Shown here in pieces: positions 16,706 to 25,195 of a stretch of DNA of 64,000 nucleotides. The stretch's first letter is position 1; every line of letters starts with the position of its first letter. Origin of the DNA: Schlegelella aquatica (GTDB lineage: Bacteria; Pseudomonadota; Gammaproteobacteria; Burkholderiales; Burkholderiaceae_C). The DNA lies in assembly GCF_026013905.1 (NCBI RefSeq), contig NZ_CP110257.1, positions 2,502,001-2,566,000 on the forward strand, written 5' to 3'. The notes beneath the pieces were generated by a model. The model saw nothing but the letters and a program-made list of their open reading frames with translations. It ran no database searches and was not told where the DNA came from. The position numbers were made by a program, and so were the translations under genes.

Positions 16706-16725
16706 ACCTTGACGTTCGTCAAGGT
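16706..16725 (-). promoter_or_regulatory. FNR/ANR/DNR-type binding site upstream of narXL
   Basis: The palindrome has 9-base arms (ACCTTGACG and CGTCAAGGT) around two central bases and contains TTGAC-N4-GTCAA at 16709-16722, the half-site pattern of the CRP/FNR family (consensus TTGAT-N4-ATCAA, with the C/G variant common for ANR and DNR). It lies about 126 bases upstream of the narX start codon and is correctly placed relative to a TACGAT -10. This suggests narXL are switched on without oxygen. Confidence 0.72.
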
Positions 16726-16742
16726 CGGACCCTGGGCGGGAT

Positions 16743-18089
<1,347 letters not shown>

Positions 18090-19025
18090 ATGAAGTCCGT
18101 TCCCACCTACGCGCTGTACGGGGAGCATGAGCAGCCGCTCATCCCGGAGAACCTGCATCTGGAGTCGATCGCAGAGCGCAGCCGTCTGTACGACTGGGAG
18201 ATCCGACCCCATCGGCACGACGTGTTCGTGCAGTTGCTATGTCTGGGCGCCGGTGACGGCGAGGCGGTGTTCGAGGACCGGCGGCTGCCCTTCGCCGCGC
18301 CGTGCGTGATCTTCGTGCCGGCCCTGGTCGTGCATGGCTTTCGTTTCTCGCGCGACGTCGACGGGGTGATCCTGACCGTCGTGCAGCAGCAAGTCGACGC
18401 GCTGCTGCAAGCCACCCCGGGCCTGGCCGAGCGGCTGGCCCATCCGGCCTGCCTGCAGTTTCCACGCGAGGCCGACCGCCTCTGGTTCGAGCCCGTCCGC
18501 CAGCAACTGGGCGTGCTGGCGCAGGAACTCGCCGGCGATGCCCCCTGGCGCCTGACCGCGCTGGCCGCCTGCCTCACCCAGTTGCTCGTGCGGGTGGGCC
18601 GCGCGGCCGAGCATGCCGCCGGGCAAGCCGCAGGCGGCTCGGGCCGGGGCCTGCAGCACGCCCGGCGCTTTCGCGCCCTGCTGGAGCGGCACTACCGCGA
18701 GGAGCGCCGGATTCCCTGGTATGCCGAGCAGCTGGGCCTCACGCCGACCCAGCTCAACCGCATCTGCCGCGGCGTGCTCGGCACCTCCGCCCTGGGGGCC
18801 TTGCACGGGCGGCTGCTGCTGCAGGCGCGGCGCGATCTGGCCTACACCTTGCTGAGCGTCAAGGAGATCGCGCTGTCGCTCGGTTTCTCGGATGCCGCGT
18901 ACTTCACCCGCTTCTTCACGCGGGCCACAGGCCTGGCCCCCACCGAATTCCGCGCCGCCGCCCGGCGGCAGTGGGGCGCCCCGGCGCCGGAGAGCGCGAA
19001 CGACCGCCCTCACCGCGTCGAGTGA
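18090..19025 (+). CDS. pobR: AraC-family regulator, PobR-like
   Basis: A 311-residue regulator with an N-terminal cupin-like effector domain (about residues 35-110, PHRHDVFVQLLCL, AAPCVIFVPALVVHGF) and a C-terminal AraC double helix-turn-helix (about 205-300, WYAEQLGLTPTQLNRICRG, VKEIALSLGFSDAAYFTRFF). PobR in related bacteria senses 4-hydroxybenzoate and activates pobA. The divergent position next to pobA is the main reason for the specific name; the protein fold alone supports only AraC family. Confidence 0.88.
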   Translation: MKSVPTYALYGEHEQPLIPENLHLESIAERSRLYDWEIRPHRHDVFVQLLCLGAGDGEAVFEDRRLPFAAPCVIFVPALVVHGFRFSRDVDGVILTVVQQQVDALLQATPGLAERLAHPACLQFPREADRLWFEPVRQQLGVLAQELAGDAPWRLTALAACLTQLLVRVGRAAEHAAGQAAGGSGRGLQHARRFRALLERHYREERRIPWYAEQLGLTPTQLNRICRGVLGTSALGALHGRLLLQARRDLAYTLLSVKEIALSLGFSDAAYFTRFFTRATGLAPTEFRAAARRQWGAPAPESANDRPHRVE

Positions 19026-19097
19026 ACGCGCGGCTGCGAACACCCGCGGCGGCGTCGGGTTCACCGCCCGCCGCCACAAAGGGTGTAGCATTGCCGC

Positions 19098-19109
19098 ACG
19101 AACGTTCGT
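19098..19109. promoter_or_regulatory. palindromic operator candidate upstream of the acyl-CoA-binding gene
   Basis: ACGAACGTTCGT is a perfect 12-base palindrome about 60 bases before the start codon. Operators of this look are common for TetR-type repressors. No such regulator gene is in the window. Confidence 0.4.
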
Positions 19110-19168
19110 ACGAAAAGCACTTCGGCTCTGCCGGTGCCTTCTTCCACCCTTCGTCGCCACAGCCTGCC

Positions 19169-19423
19169 ATGTCCGACCTCCAAGCCCGTTTCGAACAAGC
19201 CGTCGCCGAGTCCAAGTCGCTGCCCGAAAAGCCGGACAACATGACGCTGCTGAAGATCTACGCCCTGTACAAGCAGGCGACCGCCGGGGACGTGCAGGGC
19301 GAGCGCCCCGGCTTCACCGACTTCGTCGGCCGCGCCAAGTACGACGCCTGGGAAGCGCTCAAGGGCCGCACCCGTGAGCAGGCGATGCAGGACTACATCG
19401 ACCTCATCGAGTCCCTGAAGTGA
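19169..19423 (+). CDS. acyl-CoA-binding protein (ACBP)
   Basis: An 84-residue cytoplasmic ACBP, a four-helix bundle that binds long-chain acyl-CoA esters. Family signatures are visible: LPEKPDNMTLLKIYALYKQ in the middle (with the Tyr and Lys that contact the CoA) and AKYDAWEALKGR. The length is that of stand-alone ACBPs, which are frequent in eukaryotes and in some proteobacteria. A palindromic operator candidate stands upstream. It is convergent with the PHA-system gene, which also touches acyl-CoA chemistry. Confidence 0.95.
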   Translation: MSDLQARFEQAVAESKSLPEKPDNMTLLKIYALYKQATAGDVQGERPGFTDFVGRAKYDAWEALKGRTREQAMQDYIDLIESLK

Positions 19424-19446
19424 TCTGAGCGCCGGCGCCGGCAGCC

Positions 19447-19797
19447 TCAGCCTTCCTTCTTCGCCCGGCGCTCGGCCTCGGCCCGTGACGCCTCCAGCCG
19501 CGGCGCCTCGCGCGCCAGCAGCACGTCGAGGTTCTTCTCCACCTCGGTCTCGATGCGCTTGCGAAAGCCCGCGAGCAGCGTGCCGAGCTTGACGTACAGC
19601 TCGAAGCGGTCGCCGGCCACGGTGAGCGTCCCCTCCACCCCGGGGCGGGCGAAGCGGATGCAGTCGGCCTCGGTGCCTTGCTCGACGCGGCAGCTCATCC
19701 CGAACTGCTCCTCGGCATCCTCGGCCCATTTCGCCGCGAGCTCACGCGCCCGGGGCAACCCCAGCCGGTGTTCGCGTCGAATCGAGATCTCGCTCAT
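19447..19797 (-). CDS. polyhydroxyalkanoic acid system family protein
   Basis: A 116-residue protein of the family found beside PHA granule genes (PHA_gran_rgn). Recognisable are ISIRREHRLGLPRARELAAKWAED at the start, a central strand region GTLTVAGDRFELYVKLG, and the helix FRKRIETEVEKNLDVLL. It is cytoplasmic, with no signal peptide and a lysine/arginine-rich end. The biochemical role of the family is not settled. The start MSEISIRR is supported by GGGAAGGC-like sequence upstream. It lies 26 bases downstream of the metallopeptidase gene. Confidence 0.85.
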   Translation of the reverse strand: MSEISIRREHRLGLPRARELAAKWAEDAEEQFGMSCRVEQGTEADCIRFARPGVEGTLTVAGDRFELYVKLGTLLAGFRKRIETEVEKNLDVLLAREAPRLEASRAEAERRAKKEG

Positions 19798-19823
19798 CGC
19801 CTTCCCTCCGCCCGCCGGCTGCA

Positions 19824-20942
19824 TCATCGCGCCGGCGCCGCCGCCACGCTGGGCATCGCCAGGGCCGCACGGCGTTCGTCCTGCGGCGCTTGTGCCAAGC
19901 GCCTCACCGCCGCGTAGAAGCGCTCGAAGTCGCGCCCCTCGGCCACGAACAGCCGCTCGAACCCGGGCACCAGCTCGTTGTAGGCCCCCAGCACGCCCAG
20001 CGCCGCGTTGTTGGCACGCTCGAACCACCCATCGTAGCCCGAATGCCCGCCCCAGCGCTCGGCCTTCATCCGCTCGTGTTCGGCGCGCATCTGGGCGAAC
20101 AGGGCGGCCTTGCGGCTGCGTTTGTCCGTCTCGGGCAGGGGGCTCGCATACAGCGCCCGCAGTTGGTCCCGGTAGCGCATCGTGAGCGCGCGGAAATCCT
20201 GCCGCCGCGCGTCGTAGGCCGCATACTCGGCGCGCGCCTCGGCGCTGGCTTGGCTCGCCATCCAGCGCTCGATGCCCAGGCGCTCCACGGCGGTGGCGAA
20301 CGACTCGTTGAAAGTCGTGTCGCCGGACGCATACGCCACCTGGTGCGCCAGTTCGTGGAAGATCATCCGCGCCAGTTCGCCTTCGGGGTAGTGGATGAAG
20401 GTGTTGAGCAGCGGATCGTCGAACCACCCCAGCGTCGAGTAGGCCGGCACGCCATAGACCATCACCTCGTAGCCTTCGGCCTGCAGCGCCTTGGCTTCGG
20501 CGAGGGCCGCCTCCCGATCGAAGTAGCCGCGGTAGCCCACGCAGCCGACCACCGGGAAGCACCAGGTCTTGAGCTGCAGGCTCAGGGGCGGTGCCGCCAC
20601 CACGTTCCACACCGCGGCCGCTCGCTTGAGGTCGGCATAGCGGCGGTAGCTGCCGTTGTCCGGCAGCTTCAGCTCCCGGCTGGCGAAGTCGCGGATGCGC
20701 TGGCTGAGCGCCAGGCGCTCGCGCAGCTGCTGCGGCGTGGCGGCATCGTCGAGCCACAGCGGCACGGGTTTGGCCTCGTGCAGGAGGGCGAAATGCCCGC
20801 GCACCGACTGCGCCAAGTACCCCACGCTGCCACAGCCGGCCAGCCCGACCAGGGTCGCACTGGCGGCCACCAGCACGGCCGCCCACCCGAGGCGGCGCCA
20901 CCGGCGGCGGGCAGCAGCGGGTCGGCTCGGCTCCATGTGCAT
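19824..20942 (-). CDS. putative aminopeptidase lipoprotein (COG4324 family)
   Basis: A 372-residue protein with an N-terminal Arg-rich signal and lipobox ending at C37 (LAGC), so likely anchored to the envelope. A zinc-peptidase motif H196-E197-L-A-H200 is followed by N-E213-S-F-A downstream, which could supply the third ligand as in gluzincins. Conserved stretches PAYSTLGWFDDPLLNTFI and GDTTFNESFATAVERLG are typical of COG4324, annotated as predicted aminopeptidase. The substrate is unknown. It begins 12 bases after the molybdopterin oxidoreductase stop, so the two may be co-transcribed. Confidence 0.88.
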   Translation of the reverse strand: MHMEPSRPAAARRRWRRLGWAAVLVAASATLVGLAGCGSVGYLAQSVRGHFALLHEAKPVPLWLDDAATPQQLRERLALSQRIRDFASRELKLPDNGSYRRYADLKRAAAVWNVVAAPPLSLQLKTWCFPVVGCVGYRGYFDREAALAEAKALQAEGYEVMVYGVPAYSTLGWFDDPLLNTFIHYPEGELARMIFHELAHQVAYASGDTTFNESFATAVERLGIERWMASQASAEARAEYAAYDARRQDFRALTMRYRDQLRALYASPLPETDKRSRKAALFAQMRAEHERMKAERWGGHSGYDGWFERANNAALGVLGAYNELVPGFERLFVAEGRDFERFYAAVRRLAQAPQDERRAALAMPSVAAAPAR

Positions 20943-20954
20943 CCGTCGCCCCGT

Positions 20955-23030
20955 TCAGCCCGCGACGCGGCTCACCTCGACCCGCACGTCGTAGAAGCAC
21001 GGCGCGCGGCCGATGTCGGTGAGCCGCTGGTGCGTCACTTCGTTGACGTTGGTGCCGTCCGGCCCCAGCTTGCGCCACCAGATGCCCAACCCGTTGACGA
21101 CCCCGGGCCGCGCCCGCTCCGTCACACGCGCCACGCACCGGTATTCGCCCCGGTCGTTGTAGACCCGCACCATCTCGCCCTCCCCGATGCCGCGGGCCGC
21201 CGCGTCGTGCGGATGGATCTCGAGCAGCGGCTGGCCTTCGATGTCGCGCAGGCTCTTGACGTTGACGAACGTCGAGTTGAGGAAATTGCGTGCCGGCGGC
21301 GAGATCATCGCGAGCGGGTAGCGCGCGACGAGCTCGGGCGCCGACTCCGGGCCTTCGTGGTTGGGCACGTAGTCCGGCACGCCGAAGCCCGGGGCGTCGA
21401 TGCGGCAGCGGCCGCTGGGTGTGGGGAACCCGCCCTCGGCAAAGGGCGCCTGGGGCAGCGCGAGCTTGACCCAGCCCGCCTCGCGCAGCTGCGCGAAGTC
21501 CACGTCCTCGCGCGCGAAGGCTTGCCGCGCCAACGCCTCGTCGCTGTCGGCGAAGCACGGCTCGTCGAAGCCCATGCGGGCCGCGAGCTGGCGGAAGATC
21601 TCGGTGTTGGGCCGCGCCTCACCCAGCGGCGCGATCGCCGGCTCGTTGATGAGCGCGTAGGTGTGGCCGTAGCTGGTGTGCACGTCCAGGTGCTCGAGCT
21701 GGGTGGTGGCAGGCAGCACGTAGTCCGCGTAGTCCGCCGTGTCGGTCATGAAGTGCTCCAGCACCACGGTGAACAGGTCCTCGCGCGAGAAGCCGCGCAC
21801 CACCTTGGGCGACTCCGGCGCCACGGCCACCGGGTTGCTGTTATAGACGACGAGCGCCTCGATCCGGGGCCCGAACGAGGGCGAGGGACCTTGGAGCAGG
21901 TCGTCGCCGATCGTGCTCATGTTGATCGTGCGCGGCCGCCGGCCTGCCAGCAAGTCGGGCCGCTGCAGGGCGGCCCGCTGCACCGGAAACCAGCCGGAAC
22001 TGGACAGCAGCAAGCCCCCCGCCCGATGCCGCCAGGCCCCCACCAGGCACGGCAGCACGGCGATCAGCCGCACCGCATTGCCGCCGCCGCGCACGCGCTG
22101 CATGCCGTAGTTGAGGCGTATGGCCGCCGGGCGGGTGAGCGCGTAGTCGCGCGCCAGCGCCCGCACCTCGTCGGCGGTGAGGCCGCACACCGCGGCCACG
22201 CGCTCGGGCGGCCACTGCAGCGCACGTTCGCGCAGGGCCGGCCAGCCTTCGGTGTGGCGCTCGATGTAGTCGTGATCCAGCCCATCGTGGCGGATCAGCT
22301 CGTGCATCAGACCCAGCGCCAGGGCCCCGTCGGTGCCCGGCAGCAGTTGCAGGTGCTGGTGGCACTTGTCCGCCGTCTCGCTGCGCCGGGGGTCGATGCA
22401 CACCAGCTTCGCCCCGCGCCGCTTGGCTTCCTGCGCGATGCTCCAGAAATGCAGGTTCGAGGCGATCGAATTGCTGCCCCAGATGAGGATCAGGCGGCTT
22501 TCGGCGAAGTGTTCCACATGCATGCCGACCTTGCCGCCATAGGTCGCCGCCAGCGCCTCGGAGCCCGCGCTCGCGCAGATCGTGCGGTCCAGCAGCGAGG
22601 CCCCGAGCCGGTGGAAGAAGCGCGCCGCCATGCTCTCGCCCTGCACCAGCCCCATCGTGCCGGCATAGCTGTAGGGCACGATGGCCTGCGGGTCGCGCGC
22701 GGCGATGGCACGCAGCCTTGCCGCGATGTCGTCCAGCGCCTCGTCCCAGCTCACCTCGACGAAACGCCCGCTGCCCTTGGGGCCGATGCGCTTGCGCGGC
22801 CTCAGCACGCGCTCGGGGTGGTAGGTGCGCTCGGCATAGCGCGAGACCTTCTGACACAAAGCGCCGTGCGTGGTGGGATGTTCCGGGTCGCCCTGCACCT
22901 TCACGACGCGCCCGCCTTGCACCGTCACCCGCATCGCGCAGGTGTCCGGGCAGTCGTGCGGGCACGCGGCCCGGACGATCCGGCTGCCGGCTTGATCCTT
23001 TGCGCTTTCGATCGCGTTCGCGCTGTCCAT
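20955..23030 (-). CDS. molybdopterin-dependent oxidoreductase, Fe4S4-containing
   Basis: A 691-residue protein of the DMSO reductase superfamily. C23, C27, C31 (CPHDCPDTC) and C59 bind a [4Fe-4S] cluster; molybdopterin-binding domains follow (YSYAGTMGLVQGESMAARF, LILIWGSNSIASNLHFW, VCIDPRRSETA) and the C-terminal ADN_binding-type domain (LLEIHPHDAAARGIGEGEMVRVYNDRGEY). It has no Tat signal and no neighbouring Fe-S or membrane subunit, so it seems a stand-alone cytoplasmic enzyme. The substrate cannot be read from sequence. The start is placed at 23030 (MDSANAIES); residues further upstream in this frame look non-coding. Confidence 0.92.
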   Translation of the reverse strand: MDSANAIESAKDQAGSRIVRAACPHDCPDTCAMRVTVQGGRVVKVQGDPEHPTTHGALCQKVSRYAERTYHPERVLRPRKRIGPKGSGRFVEVSWDEALDDIAARLRAIAARDPQAIVPYSYAGTMGLVQGESMAARFFHRLGASLLDRTICASAGSEALAATYGGKVGMHVEHFAESRLILIWGSNSIASNLHFWSIAQEAKRRGAKLVCIDPRRSETADKCHQHLQLLPGTDGALALGLMHELIRHDGLDHDYIERHTEGWPALRERALQWPPERVAAVCGLTADEVRALARDYALTRPAAIRLNYGMQRVRGGGNAVRLIAVLPCLVGAWRHRAGGLLLSSSGWFPVQRAALQRPDLLAGRRPRTINMSTIGDDLLQGPSPSFGPRIEALVVYNSNPVAVAPESPKVVRGFSREDLFTVVLEHFMTDTADYADYVLPATTQLEHLDVHTSYGHTYALINEPAIAPLGEARPNTEIFRQLAARMGFDEPCFADSDEALARQAFAREDVDFAQLREAGWVKLALPQAPFAEGGFPTPSGRCRIDAPGFGVPDYVPNHEGPESAPELVARYPLAMISPPARNFLNSTFVNVKSLRDIEGQPLLEIHPHDAAARGIGEGEMVRVYNDRGEYRCVARVTERARPGVVNGLGIWWRKLGPDGTNVNEVTHQRLTDIGRAPCFYDVRVEVSRVAG

Positions 23031-23343
23031 GGTCCCTCGATTCTCGACACGTGGCTGTCCCGTGCCTCGGCTGCCGCGGCAGGCCGAGGCCGCCCCAGGC
23101 CCCCGCCGGCCTGGTGCGGGCGGGCATCCATTCTTCCACGGCCGCCCGACGATGGGCGCGCGCACGAGCCCAAGACCATGAAGAACAACCGTAGACCGGC
23201 GGGCGCCACGGGCTTGTCGGGGCGTGCACACCCCGCTCGGGAGGTGCCGCTACACTGATCCCGCCCGGCGCCGTGAGCGCCGGCGCGCCGGGCCTTTCCT
23301 CGAAGGCCCCTGCGACCGTGTGGGTCGCCTACGGAGCCTGCCG
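23031..23343. other. 313-bp divergent intergenic region
   Basis: This lies between the oxidoreductase and M20 hydrolase starts. It contains an inverted repeat GCCCGGCGCC / GGCGCGCCGGGC near 23265-23298, a possible -10 TACACT near 23252-23257 for the plus strand, and GGAG 8 bases before the M20 start. I see no small gene. Confidence 0.4.
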
Positions 23344-24540
23344 ATGCAACTCATCGAATCCATCCTGGCCGACAAGGCCGGCCTCGCCGCCCTTCGGCGC
23401 GACATCCACGCCCATCCCGAGCTCTGCTTCGAAGAAGTCCGCACGGCCGACGTCATCGCGCGGGCCTTGACCGACTGTGGCATCCCGATCGAACGGGGCC
23501 TGGGCAAGACCGGCGTGGTCGGCATCGTCAGGAACGGCACCTCGTCGCGCGCCATCGGCCTGCGCGCCGACATCGACGCGCTGCCGATCACTGAGCACAA
23601 CCGCTTCGCGCACGCGAGCCGCCACCCGGGCAAGATGCACGCGTGCGGCCATGACGGCCACACCGCAATGCTGCTCGCAGCCGCCCGCCATCTGGCGAAC
23701 CACCGCGACTTCGACGGCACCGTGTACCTCATCTTCCAGCCGGCCGAAGAAGGCGGCGGCGGCGCGCGCGAGATGATCCGCGACGGCCTGTTCGAGAAGT
23801 TCCCGATGGAGGCCGTCTTCGGCATGCACAACTGGCCCGGCATGAAGGTCGGTCAGTTCGCCATCAAGCCCGGCCCCTGCTTTGCCTCCAGCAACGAGTT
23901 CCGCATCGTCATCCGCGGCAAAGGCGCCCATGCGGCCATGCCGCACAACGGCGTGGACCCGGTGCCGGTGGCCTGCCAGATGGTGCAGGCCTTCCAGACC
24001 ATCATCACGCGCAACAAGCGTCCCATCGACGCCGGCGTCATCTCGGTCACGATGATCCACGCCGGCGAGGCGACCAACGTCGTGCCCGACACCTGCGAGA
24101 TCCAGGGCACGGTGCGCACGTTCACGCTCGAGGTGTTGGATCTGATCGAGCGGCGCATGGAGGAGATCGCGCGCCACACCGCCGCGGCCTTCGGCTGCGA
24201 ATGCGAGTTCGAGTTCCACCGCAACTACCCGCCCACCATCAACCATCCGGCCGAGACGGAGTTCGTCCGCCAGGTGATGGCGGACCTCGTGGGGGCCGAG
24301 AACGTGCTCGAGTTCGAGCCCACGATGGGCGCCGAGGACTTCAGCTACTTCCTGCTGGAAAAGCCCGGCGCCTACTTCCTGATCGGCAACGGCGACGGCT
24401 CGCACCGCGAAGGCGGCCATGGCATGGGCCCGTGCATGCTGCACAACCCCAGCTACGACTTCAACGACGACCTCATTCCGCTGGGCGGCACCCTGTGGGT
24501 GCGGCTGGCCGAAGCCTGGCTGGCCCCCGGCCGCCGTTGA
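23344..24540 (+). CDS. M20 family amidohydrolase (hippurate hydrolase-like)
   Basis: A 398-residue zinc amidohydrolase of the M20D group that removes acyl groups from N-acyl amino acids. The metal site reads MHAC101-G-H103-D-G-H106, with the catalytic Glu in PAEEGGGG (about residue 138) and MHNWPG and GAEDFSYFL further on. The dimerisation (lid) domain spans about 185-300 (KGAHAAMPHNGVDP). Length is normal. GGAG 8 bases upstream supports this ATG. Exact substrate is uncertain; hippuricase and N-acetyl amino acid deacylase names are shared across this family. Confidence 0.92.
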   Translation: MQLIESILADKAGLAALRRDIHAHPELCFEEVRTADVIARALTDCGIPIERGLGKTGVVGIVRNGTSSRAIGLRADIDALPITEHNRFAHASRHPGKMHACGHDGHTAMLLAAARHLANHRDFDGTVYLIFQPAEEGGGGAREMIRDGLFEKFPMEAVFGMHNWPGMKVGQFAIKPGPCFASSNEFRIVIRGKGAHAAMPHNGVDPVPVACQMVQAFQTIITRNKRPIDAGVISVTMIHAGEATNVVPDTCEIQGTVRTFTLEVLDLIERRMEEIARHTAAAFGCECEFEFHRNYPPTINHPAETEFVRQVMADLVGAENVLEFEPTMGAEDFSYFLLEKPGAYFLIGNGDGSHREGGHGMGPCMLHNPSYDFNDDLIPLGGTLWVRLAEAWLAPGRR

Positions 24541-24562
24541 ATCGCCGGGCCTGCGCACGCTT

Positions 24563-25195
24563 TCAGGAGGCGCGCGGGGTGCGCAACACGCCCAAGTCCT
24601 CCAACGCCAACGCGGCCTGGGCCGCATCGACGAAGTGCACGGCCTGCCAGCCCAGCTCGCGGGCCACCTCCACGTTGCGGGGATGGTCGTCGAGGAACAC
24701 GCAGTCCCGAGGCTGCGCCCGAAAGCGCTGCAGCGCGGTCTGGAAGATCGACGGGTCCGGCTTGATCAGCCGCACCTCGGACGAAAACACGCCGTCGTCG
24801 AACCACTCCAGGAAGCGGTGGCGCCGCCGCAGTTCCGCCGCATACGGCGCGGGCATGTTCGAGAGGAAGTACAGCCGGTGCCCGGCTTCCTTGATGCGCC
24901 CGATCAGCGCCAGGGTCGGGGCGATCGGCTCGAGCTCGTCGGGCACCGCATCGACCACGCGCTGCACCTCCTCGCGCGAGAGCCCGGTGCGGCGCGCGAC
25001 GCGCTCGACCAGTTCGTCGGCGTCGACGGCGCCGCGGTCGAACTCGCCCCAATCCCCGGCGTCATGCTGGAAGAACCTCGCCGCCCACAGCGTCGCGTCC
25101 TCGCGGGACTGCACCCGCGTCGGCAGACACTGCCTCATCAACACCTCGGGGCGCCAGCGAAAGACGACGCCGCCGAAGTCGAACACCACCTTCAT
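24563..25195 (-). CDS. HAD-superfamily hydrolase
   Basis: A 210-residue phosphatase-like protein of HAD subfamily IA. Motif I is VVFDFGGVV with nucleophile D6, motif II is YFLSNMP (Ser followed by Asn), motif III the lysine of IKPDPSIF, and motif IV DDHPRN. The second acidic residue of motif I is Gly in DFGG, a variant also seen in the alpha-D-glucose-1-phosphate phosphatase YihX group. Its first four bases overlap the last codons of pgi (ATGA), so it is translationally coupled to a sugar-phosphate gene; a sugar-phosphate substrate is therefore a fair inference. Confidence 0.9.
   Translation of the reverse strand: MKVVFDFGGVVFRWRPEVLMRQCLPTRVQSREDATLWAARFFQHDAGDWGEFDRGAVDADELVERVARRTGLSREEVQRVVDAVPDELEPIAPTLALIGRIKEAGHRLYFLSNMPAPYAAELRRRHRFLEWFDDGVFSSEVRLIKPDPSIFQTALQRFRAQPRDCVFLDDHPRNVEVARELGWQAVHFVDAAQAALALEDLGVLRTPRAS

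Noticed and set aside
16706..16725. The palindrome read as a terminator for pobA
   Set aside because: The central loop would be only 2 bases and no T-run follows on the minus strand; the TTGAC-N4-GTCAA pattern and the spacing to a -10 fit an FNR-family site far better.
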